64,000 nucleotides of DNA from Pseudophaeobacter sp. Its GTDB lineage: Bacteria; Pseudomonadota; Alphaproteobacteria; Rhodobacterales; Rhodobacteraceae. This document shows, in pieces, positions 57,126 to 64,000 of the stretch (the first letter of the stretch is position 1; every line of letters starts with the position of its first letter). The notes below the pieces were generated by a model. The model ran no database searches. It had not been told where the DNA came from and was given only the letters and a program-made list of their open reading frames with translations. A program made the position numbers and the translations under genes. Location: assembly GCA_027019165.1 (NCBI GenBank), contig JALUXC010000017.1, positions 496,001 to 560,000 of the forward strand, in the 5' to 3' direction.

Positions 57126-57264
57126 GGCGTGCTCCGTAGGGGGTATGCGTTCGCCGCCACGCTGGGCCAGAGCGCGAGGGGCGTCAAGGGCAGGCTTGCA
57201 AGCGGAGGGGCCCGCGGGCAGGGTGGAGGCATTGCAGGGTGAGCATTGGCAAAGGACCGCGCAT

Positions 57265-58488
57265 TTGGACGTCAGAGAGATTGTGGATCAGAAGAGTTTT
57301 GAAGCGTGGCTGGAGGCGCTGCCAGAGGAGCGCCGCTATGAATGGGCTGTCACCCTCGCCACCCGCGCGGCGCTGCGGGTGTTTCCGTTTTGGGGGGCGG
57401 CGATGTTGCGCGACATGGCGCGTCGACGTAATTGGACAGTCTTGCCGATTTGCAGAAACGTCTTGATATCGGCTGTCGCCGTCAAAATTCGAACCGCCAA
57501 CATCAGAAGGGCCGCTGACACCTCCGTTGACGCCGCTGACGCCGCAATAACCGTCGAACCCTCTATTGGCTCTGGCGGCGGCACTACCGACGACGCCCTC
57601 TCCGCTGCCAGCGCTGCCATTTTCACCGCTGAGGCTGCCACGGATACCGGCGTTGCCGTTGACGCTGCCCTCGCCATCGGCAACGCCGATCTATTGCGAT
57701 GGGCAGTGCTCCGAGCAGATATTCTTGAACTGGAACAGGGTTTTGACCTCCGCACCCTCCCGCTCTGGTCTGAGGACATGCCTGCCGATATTGCCGAGGC
57801 CTGGGAAAAAGGCCGCGCCTGGATGGAGGCCGCCCCCGGTCACGCCTTCTGGATCCGCTGGTACGAGGCGATTCTTGCGGGTCGCCCCCTGACGCAGGAT
57901 TGGGACAGCCACTGGCAGCTGATGCACGACATCGCGCTGGTCCCGGATGAGGATTGGGGAGAGGGCAAAGAACAAGACGCCATCGGCGTGGCGAGGATCA
58001 TCGACCTCATCACCCAGAAACACGCGCTGCAGCAGGAGGTTGCGCGGGCGAAGCGAGCGTTGGAGAACGAGACCTACAACGCGATGACGCTTGGCCAGCA
58101 TAGCCACAACCTGCCAGACGATCTGCCGCCCTCACGGGTCGTTCAGTACCGGAGACATTTGCGAGAGGTGCAGGAGGAGTTGGAGGCGGTTGAGGCCGCG
58201 TTGCAGCCTCCGATTCCAGATGCGGCACTTTTGGAAGAGGTCACGGGGCGGCTGAGCGCTGCGTGGGAAAGGTTAAAAGTAACGGCGCGCGCAATCGGCG
58301 TTGGAGTTGTTGCAGGCGTCACGATTTACGTTTCAGCCGCGATTGGTCAAGCGGGAGTGCGCGGCATGGATTGGCTCTTGGACCATGGAATGCCGCAGTT
58401 GATACGCGGTTTGAAGGACACTGCGCCAAAGCCAAGCACTCCACCTAAGGCCTCAAAAGGCTGGGAAAGGCCTTCTGTTGATACCTAG
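57265..58488 (+). CDS. Uncharacterised protein, paralogue of the 33.2-kb Ala-rich gene
   Basis: This 407-residue protein shares its order of parts with the protein at 33238-34782: an N-terminal domain (VREIVDQKSFEAWLEALP, TRAALRVFPFWGA), a variable Ala/Thr/Asp-rich stretch (about 83-142), then DLRTLPLWSEDMP, AFWIRWYEAIL and ALVPDEDW. A coiled coil (about 250-315) and one probable membrane helix (344-363) follow. The C-terminal DUF6161-like tail of the other copy is absent. A TTG start at 57265 is chosen because AAAGGA lies 8 bases upstream and the alignment with the paralogue begins there. No function is known. Confidence 0.72.
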   Translation: MDVREIVDQKSFEAWLEALPEERRYEWAVTLATRAALRVFPFWGAAMLRDMARRRNWTVLPICRNVLISAVAVKIRTANIRRAADTSVDAADAAITVEPSIGSGGGTTDDALSAASAAIFTAEAATDTGVAVDAALAIGNADLLRWAVLRADILELEQGFDLRTLPLWSEDMPADIAEAWEKGRAWMEAAPGHAFWIRWYEAILAGRPLTQDWDSHWQLMHDIALVPDEDWGEGKEQDAIGVARIIDLITQKHALQQEVARAKRALENETYNAMTLGQHSHNLPDDLPPSRVVQYRRHLREVQEELEAVEAALQPPIPDAALLEEVTGRLSAAWERLKVTARAIGVGVVAGVTIYVSAAIGQAGVRGMDWLLDHGMPQLIRGLKDTAPKPSTPPKASKGWERPSVDT

Positions 58489-58502
58489 CTATTGAACACA
58501 AA

Positions 58503-58580
58503 GGGCAGTGCCCGACCTCGGGTGGGTGCGAAGCGCCCTCCCAGGGGGGAGGTCGGGCGCTGCCCGGTCTGGAGACCGGG
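58503..58580. repeat. Long imperfect palindrome, copy B
   Basis: GGGCAGTGCCCGACC (58503-58517) pairs with 58551-58565 with one G-U. It encloses a GC-rich inner hairpin and is followed by CCCGGTCT/AGACCGGG (58563-58580). It has the same plan and similar arms as copy A at 52902, suggesting a repeat family. Confidence 0.7.
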
Positions 58581-58641
58581 CGAGGCGGGAAGAAAAAAGA
58601 CACCCCGGGTGGAGCGCCTTTCGTAATCGATGTGCTTGATC

Positions 58642-60150
58642 CTAGCCCAGTTTCTTGGCGACCAGCTCGTTCACAGCCTTGGGGTTGGCCTTGCCGCCGG
58701 TGGCCTTCATGACTTGACCGACGAACCAGCCCGCCAGCTTGGGGTTTACCTTGGCCTTCTCCACCTGCGCGGGGTTGGCGGCGATGATCTCGTCCAGGGC
58801 GGCCTCGATGGCGCCGGTGTCGGTCACCTGCTTCATGCCGCGTGCCTCGACGATTTCTGCCGGATCGCCACCTTCGGTGTAGACGATCTCGAACAGGTCC
58901 TTGGCGATCTTGCCCGAGATGGCGTCCGAGGAAATCAGATCGATGATCCCGCCCAGCTGCGCCGGGGAAACCGGGCTGTCGGTAATCTCGTGATCTTCTT
59001 TCTTCAGGCGACCGAACAGCTCGTTGATCACCCAGTTGGCGGCCAGCTTGCCGTTGCGCCCCTTTGCGACCTCATCGAAATAGGCCGCGGATTCCACATC
59101 CGCCGTCAGCACCGAGGCGTCGTAATCGGTGAGGCCGAACTCCTCTATAAAGCGGGCCTTTTTCTCGTCCGGCAGCTCGGGCAGGTTGGCTGCGATATTG
59201 TCCACCCAGTCCTGTTCAATCTCAAGCGGCAAAAGGTCAGGATCGGGGAAATAGCGGTAGTCATGCGCCTCTTCCTTGGAGCGCATCGACCGCGTCTCGC
59301 CCTTATCGGGATCATAGAGGCGGGTCTCCTGCTCGACCTCTCCGCCCGCTTCGACGATGGCGATCTGGCGACGGGCCTCGACCTCAATCGCCTGCTGGAT
59401 GAAACGCATGGAGTTCATGTTCTTGATCTCGCAGCGGGTGCCGAGGTGGCTGAAATCCTGCGTTTCCTGATACTTCTCATAGGCGCCTGGCAGGCAGATC
59501 GACACGTTCACATCCGCGCGCAGGTTGCCGTTTTGCATGTTGCCGTCGCAGGTGCCAAGGTAGCGCATGATCTGGCGCAGCTTGGCGATATAGGCGGCGG
59601 CCTCCTCGGGGCCACGGATATCGGGGCGCGAGACGATCTCCATCAGGCAGACGCCGGTGCGGTTCAGGTCCACGAAGGACATGTTGGGGTCCATGTCGTG
59701 GATGGATTTACCCGCGTCCTGCTCCATGTGGATGCGCTCGATCCGCACCATGCGCGCGGTGCCGTCGCCCAGCTCCACCAGCACTTCGCCTTCACCCACG
59801 ATGGGGTGATAAAGCTGCGAGATCTGATAGCCCTGCGGCAGGTCGGGGTAGAAGTAGTTCTTGCGGTCAAAGGCGGACCAGAGGTTGATATCCGCCTTGA
59901 GGCCGAGACCCGTGCGCACCGCCTGCTCGACGCAGTATTCGTTGATCACCGGCAGCATCCCCGGCATCGCGGCATCCACAAAAGACACGTTCGAGTTCGG
60001 CTCGGCCCCGAATTGGGTCGAGGCACCGGAGAACAGTTTCGCATTGGAGCTGACCTGGGCATGCACCTCCATGCCGATGACCAGTTCCCAGTCATGCTTG
60101 GCGCCCGAGATCACCTTGGGCTTGGGGAGTTCATATGTCAGGTCGAGCAT
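58642..60150 (-). CDS. gatB: Aspartyl/glutamyl-tRNA amidotransferase subunit B
   Basis: This 502-residue subunit of GatCAB converts misacylated Glu-tRNA(Gln) or Asp-tRNA(Asn) to the amide. Typical GatB segments are [54 protein letters not shown] and [14 protein letters not shown], with a C-terminal YqeY-like tail domain ([20 protein letters not shown]). gatA and gatC are not in the window. The start at 60150 gives the family N-terminus. Confidence 0.97.
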   Translation of the reverse strand: MLDLTYELPKPKVISGAKHDWELVIGMEVHAQVSSNAKLFSGASTQFGAEPNSNVSFVDAAMPGMLPVINEYCVEQAVRTGLGLKADINLWSAFDRKNYFYPDLPQGYQISQLYHPIVGEGEVLVELGDGTARMVRIERIHMEQDAGKSIHDMDPNMSFVDLNRTGVCLMEIVSRPDIRGPEEAAAYIAKLRQIMRYLGTCDGNMQNGNLRADVNVSICLPGAYEKYQETQDFSHLGTRCEIKNMNSMRFIQQAIEVEARRQIAIVEAGGEVEQETRLYDPDKGETRSMRSKEEAHDYRYFPDPDLLPLEIEQDWVDNIAANLPELPDEKKARFIEEFGLTDYDASVLTADVESAAYFDEVAKGRNGKLAANWVINELFGRLKKEDHEITDSPVSPAQLGGIIDLISSDAISGKIAKDLFEIVYTEGGDPAEIVEARGMKQVTDTGAIEAALDEIIAANPAQVEKAKVNPKLAGWFVGQVMKATGGKANPKAVNELVAKKLG

Positions 60151-60330
60151 GTTTTTCCGCCGTATGAAATGTCCATGTTTGGCAGGTGTTCTAGGCCCCT
60201 GTCGCGCGCGGGGCAAGGGGCAATGCAGTAGGCGGCGGGCGCTATGCGTTGCCGCTGCTAAAACATGCTCTTGGCGATGGGTTCACAGGCGGCTAAGACG
60301 GATCTCCGACAAGACAAAGGAGCAGCCCCC

Positions 60331-62697
60331 GTGGACACTTCCCCTGAGATCAGCGCCCGTATCGCCCAGACCATCGCGACCGAGATCGGCGCCGGGGCAA
60401 AACAGGTGAGCGCTGCCGTTGCGCTTTTGGACGAGGGGGCGACGGTGCCATTTGTGGCACGCTACCGGAAGGAGGCGACCGGGGGCCTTGATGACACTCA
60501 GCTCCGCACCCTGGACGAGCGGCTGTCCTACCTGCGCGAGCTGGAAGCGCGCCGGGCCAGCATCCTGGAGTCGATCAAAAGTCAGGACAAGCTGACCGAT
60601 GATCTGGCGGCCAAGATTGCCAAGGCCGAGACCAAGGCCCAGCTGGAAGATATCTACCTGCCCTACAAACCCAAGCGCCGCACCAAGGCAATGATCGCGC
60701 GGGAAAACGGGCTGGAGCCGCTGGCCGAGGCGATCCTGGCGGACGGCAGCCTTGAGCCGGAGGCGCTGGCCGAGGGCTATGTCACTGAGGCGGTCCCAAC
60801 GGTGAAGGATGCGCTCAACGGCGCACGCGACATCCTGACCGAACGTCTGACCGAGAATGCCGATCTTCTGGGCCGTTTGCGGGAGTTTCTGCAGCGCGAG
60901 GCGTTCCTCACTGCCAAGGTGGTCGAGGGAAAGGAACAGGAGGGTGCCAAATTCTCGGACTATTTCGACCATCGGGAACGCTGGGCCGATGTGCCTTCGC
61001 ACCGGGCACTGGCGATGCTGCGCGGATCGAACGAGGGCGTGTTGACGCTGGATATCGGCCCTGACCCGGAAGAAGGCGTGGCGCGGGCCGAGGCGATGGT
61101 GGCCGCCGTTCTGGGCGCTGGCGGCGAGGGGCCGGGGGACAAATGGCTGCGCAAGGTGGCGGGCTGGTGCTGGCGGGTGAAACTGTCGCTGTCCATGATG
61201 CTGGAGCTGATGGGCGATCTGCGTGCTCGTGCGCAGGAGGACGCGATCCAGGTCTTTGCCCGCAATCTCAAAGACCTGCTCTTTGCAGCGCCAGCCGGTG
61301 CGCGGCCGACTCTCGGGCTGGACCCGGGCATTCGCACCGGCGTCAAGGCGGCAGTGGTTGATGCAACCGGGAAATTGGTGGCCACAGAGACCCTGTACCC
61401 GTTTCAGCCCAAGAACGATCTGCGCGGCGCGCAGGTGTCGATCGTCAAGCTGATCGCGGAGCATGGCGTTGAACTCATTGCCATCGGCAATGGCACCGCC
61501 AGCCGCGAGACCGAGAGGATGGTGGCCGAAGTGCTGAAACACTTGCCTGCCAAGATCAAGGCCCCGACCAAGGTGGTGGTCTCAGAGGCTGGGGCCTCGG
61601 TCTATTCGGCTTCTGAACTGGCCGCGCGGGAGTTCCCCGATCTTGACGTCTCCTTGCGTGGTGCGGTCTCCATCGCGCGGCGTCTGCAGGATCCGCTGGC
61701 GGAATTGGTCAAGATCGAGCCAAAGAGCATCGGCGTCGGTCAGTATCAGCACGATGTGGATCAGCACAAACTTTCCAAATCGCTGGAGGCGGTGATCGAA
61801 GATGTGGTGAACGCGGTTGGCGTCGACCTCAACATGGCGTCTGCGCCGCTTTTGTCGCATGTTTCGGGCCTTGGCCCCGGTCTGGCCGAGGCGATCGTGG
61901 CCCACCGCGATGCGAACGGAGCCTTTGCGACCCGCAAGGAGCTGCTGAAGGTTGCCCGCCTCGGGCCCAAGGCGTTTGAGCAATGCGCGGGCTTTCTGCG
62001 GATCCGGGATGGCAAAGAGCCGCTTGATGCCTCTGCCGTGCACCCCGAAAGCTATGAAGTGGCGCGCAAGATCGTTGCGGCCTGCGGGCGGGACATTCGC
62101 CAGATCATGGGCGAGGGGCAGGCACTGAAGCAGCTGCGGGCCGAAGACTTTGTTGGCGGCGATGTCGGCCTGCCCACCGTGCGCGATATCTTTGCCGAGC
62201 TGGAAAAACCCGGCCGCGACCCGCGCCCGAGCTTTGTCACGGCCTCCTTCACCGATGGGGTTGAGGAGATCACTGACCTCAAACCTGGCATGGTGCTGGA
62301 GGGGACAGTGACCAACGTGGCGGCCTTTGGCGCCTTTGTGGACATCGGGGTGCATCAGGACGGGTTGGTGCATGTCAGCCAGCTGGCCGACCGGTTCGTC
62401 AAGGATCCGTATGAGGTTGTGAAAACCGGGCAGGTGGTCAAGGTCACGGTGACCGAAGTGGATGTGCCGCGCAAACGCATTGGCCTGACCATGAAAAAGG
62501 ATGGCGGCGCCTCGGCCCGCGACAGCCGCAACGAGCGCGGCCAGGACCGGCGGGCGCCGCAAGGGCCGCGTCATGGCGGCAAACCTGCTGGCAAGGGCAA
62601 GATGTCGGCCTCTCCCAAAGGGACGGCGGGCAGCAGGTCCGAGGGCGCCACCGGAGCGCTGGGCGCGGCTCTGATGGATGCGTTCAAAAAATCCTGA
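60331..62697 (+). CDS. tex: Tex family RNA-binding transcription accessory protein
   Basis: This 788-residue protein has an N-terminal Tex region ([19 protein letters not shown]), a YqgF-like RNase H fold ([19 protein letters not shown]), helix-hairpin-helix motifs ([17 protein letters not shown]), and a C-terminal S1 domain ([20 protein letters not shown]). A basic disordered tail of about 60 residues follows. A GTG start at 60331 is preferred because AAAGGAG lies 9 bases upstream. It binds nucleic acid and affects transcript levels in other bacteria; its precise role is unclear. Confidence 0.95.
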   Translation: MDTSPEISARIAQTIATEIGAGAKQVSAAVALLDEGATVPFVARYRKEATGGLDDTQLRTLDERLSYLRELEARRASILESIKSQDKLTDDLAAKIAKAETKAQLEDIYLPYKPKRRTKAMIARENGLEPLAEAILADGSLEPEALAEGYVTEAVPTVKDALNGARDILTERLTENADLLGRLREFLQREAFLTAKVVEGKEQEGAKFSDYFDHRERWADVPSHRALAMLRGSNEGVLTLDIGPDPEEGVARAEAMVAAVLGAGGEGPGDKWLRKVAGWCWRVKLSLSMMLELMGDLRARAQEDAIQVFARNLKDLLFAAPAGARPTLGLDPGIRTGVKAAVVDATGKLVATETLYPFQPKNDLRGAQVSIVKLIAEHGVELIAIGNGTASRETERMVAEVLKHLPAKIKAPTKVVVSEAGASVYSASELAAREFPDLDVSLRGAVSIARRLQDPLAELVKIEPKSIGVGQYQHDVDQHKLSKSLEAVIEDVVNAVGVDLNMASAPLLSHVSGLGPGLAEAIVAHRDANGAFATRKELLKVARLGPKAFEQCAGFLRIRDGKEPLDASAVHPESYEVARKIVAACGRDIRQIMGEGQALKQLRAEDFVGGDVGLPTVRDIFAELEKPGRDPRPSFVTASFTDGVEEITDLKPGMVLEGTVTNVAAFGAFVDIGVHQDGLVHVSQLADRFVKDPYEVVKTGQVVKVTVTEVDVPRKRIGLTMKKDGGASARDSRNERGQDRRAPQGPRHGGKPAGKGKMSASPKGTAGSRSEGATGALGAALMDAFKKS

Positions 62698-62952
62698 TGG
62701 GAGAGGAAGGGAATGGGACTGGGTGACGCCCAGTCCTTAAGGCCCATTGGTGAAGGCTTGACGTCCACTCTGCGGACTTTCCCGACTTTCGCTGCGGCTG
62801 AGCGAACGACCGCTTTTTCCTTCTAAGGCACGAGCTTTGTCTTTTTGGGCTCCAATAGTTGAAGTGGTGTGCCCCAACTTCATCAACGACGAGTCAAAAT
62901 TCCGACAATATTCAGTACAAGTTTGCAGTCTCAGGCGTTCAGGAGCGGCTTT

Positions 62953-63852
62953 GTGACCAGAATAGCATTCACGGCAAACTATCTCGGGGGAGTTTTCCTC
63001 GCCCTAGGCGTGTTGTGCATTGGCTTGTCGATGCCCAAAACCGGTTGGAAAGCTCTGAGCGAGCAGCTTCCGGATTGGCTGACCAGCGCCGAGAACGGCA
63101 GTATTGCTGTCGCCCTAGGCGTCATCTTGATCGTTGCGGGTAAGGCATGCAGTCGGGTAGCGGAAGCGGCCAAGGCAAGTCAGACGTGCTCCGGCGTTTC
63201 CTCTTCTTCGGCAATTCCCAGAGTCTGGGTTATGGACAATCCTGGCAGTATGGATGTTTTCGCGGCCTATTGCGCCCCCGACGAAGGCGCTGAAGCAAAC
63301 AGAAAGCTCATGCAATCTTCAGCCAGCAACAGGTTTGGGCGGCCGGTCCAAGCGAGTGATTTTCCGCTCGTGCTGTATTCGATGGATGAGTCCCCCCCCA
63401 TCCCGCAAGATTACTGTTTCATAAGTGGGCGGTTTCCTATGGTTTCGCCTCGCCTTGCGGACTTGCTGAAGACGCTGGACCTTGGAAATGGCGCTTTCTT
63501 CGAAGCGGAATTCTATACCGAAGATGGGACCAAGAGACTCCCATGGTCCCACTCGTTTTGGAACATTGGCAATCGGAAAGATAGCTTCCTTCCGGAGAAG
63601 AGTAACGTCACTCGTATTCATGTCACCCCCCGTAAGAACCGGATACCATTGGAGACATACGGGTTGGAGCGTTTCTTGGAAAACGATGACATCGCGCTGG
63701 GTCCAGAGGCTCTTGTCGGCCCTGATATTTGGATCGAGGGGAAGCTCTCAGATTGTATCTTTTTCTCTGAGCGGTTTGTGCAGCTCATGCAGGAAAACGG
63801 TATGCTGCACCTGTTCGATTTGAAGACGGTCCGTCTGATTCTGCCTGACTGA
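62953..63852 (+). CDS. Membrane-anchored protein with Imm11-like C-terminal domain
   Basis: This 299-residue protein has two N-terminal hydrophobic helices (about 10-27 and 50-66), a serine-rich linker, and a C-terminal domain (about 85-299) resembling the Imm11 (DUF1629) family, with YCFISGRFPMVSPRLADLLK and a final VRLILPD. Imm11 proteins are immunity partners of polymorphic toxins, but no toxin gene is in the window, and orphan or unrelated members occur. A GTG start at 62953 has AGGAG 7 bases upstream. The DNA is less GC-rich than the neighbours, hinting at transfer. The Imm11 assignment is tentative. Confidence 0.55.
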   Translation: MTRIAFTANYLGGVFLALGVLCIGLSMPKTGWKALSEQLPDWLTSAENGSIAVALGVILIVAGKACSRVAEAAKASQTCSGVSSSSAIPRVWVMDNPGSMDVFAAYCAPDEGAEANRKLMQSSASNRFGRPVQASDFPLVLYSMDESPPIPQDYCFISGRFPMVSPRLADLLKTLDLGNGAFFEAEFYTEDGTKRLPWSHSFWNIGNRKDSFLPEKSNVTRIHVTPRKNRIPLETYGLERFLENDDIALGPEALVGPDIWIEGKLSDCIFFSERFVQLMQENGMLHLFDLKTVRLILPD

Positions 63853-64000
63853 CGAATGGGGTCTTCGTCTGCCAAGTTCAAATGGCAGGCGCAACAGCGG
63901 GACTTTTCGTTGGGACTGGGCTTGTCCCGCGAACCCAATTGGCAGCACGCATTTCCTATAGCCGCCGTTTGCGCAGACCGCAGCATTGTTAGTATTGGGC
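63853..64000. other. Right-edge intergenic sequence
   Basis: The last 148 bases hold no supported gene, RNA or hairpin terminator on either strand. Confidence 0.4.

Overview
The window comes from the chromosome of a high-GC alphaproteobacterium, most likely a Rhodobacterales/Roseobacter-group member. The clues are the alphaproteobacterial order of the division and cell-wall (dcw) genes, a mraZ leader that resembles the UpsM sRNA locus, a DUF1127 gene followed by a CcsR/'cuckoo' sRNA array, DUF2484 between murC and murB, adjacent aerobic cobaltochelatase genes cobS and cobT, and a VPLPA-CTERM protein. No phage genes, IS element, integrase, rRNA or CRISPR array was found.

Region 1 (1-4.5 kb) is accessory. 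It starts inside a class III aminotransferase and holds three almost identical tRNA-Gly(GCC) genes, all on the minus strand. Between them lie a hypothetical gene and a two-gene type II restriction-modification system: a C5-cytosine methyltransferase and a NaeI-like endonuclease. A small hypothetical gene, a MAPEG membrane protein and an SGNH-hydrolase lipoprotein follow. Region 2 (5.3-16.2 kb) carries pyruvate carboxylase, a short BLUF photoreceptor, an FMN-dependent alpha-hydroxy-acid dehydrogenase, UvrD helicase, the DUF1127/CcsR stress-sRNA locus, the Mrp Fe-S carrier, and a VPLPA-CTERM gene whose signal peptide contains an in-frame TGA.

Region 3 (16.7-45.3 kb) is the dcw cluster. It has a long mraZ leader with a strong intrinsic terminator, then mraZ-rsmH-ftsL-ftsI-murE-murF-mraY, murD, ftsW-murG-murC, murB, ddl-ftsQ-ftsA-ftsZ, lpxC, bamD and recN. 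These genes build the peptidoglycan precursor, flip and polymerise it at the septum, assemble the Z ring, and supply lipid A and outer-membrane proteins. The cluster is broken by an inverted flavoprotein gene, by an amino-acid permease plus DUF2484, and by a gene with an alanine-rich repeat. TTAA-N7-TTAA-type motifs (CtrA-like) lie before mraZ, ddl-ftsQA and ftsZ. GGG triplets spaced 10 bp apart before the mraZ leader look like an MraZ operator.

Region 4 (45.3-64 kb) has a ClC channel, a LysR regulator divergent from a 63-codon ORF, DUF427, an X-Pro aminopeptidase, cobT and cobS with a J-domain protein, a BolA protein, DUF4177, peptidase T, a second member of the alanine-rich uncharacterised family, gatB, tex, and a membrane protein with an Imm11-like C-terminus. 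Intergenic palindromes recur here. The most novel items are the uncharacterised paralogue pair (33.2 kb and 57.3 kb), the compact three-unit CcsR array, and the combined regulatory architecture upstream of mraZ.
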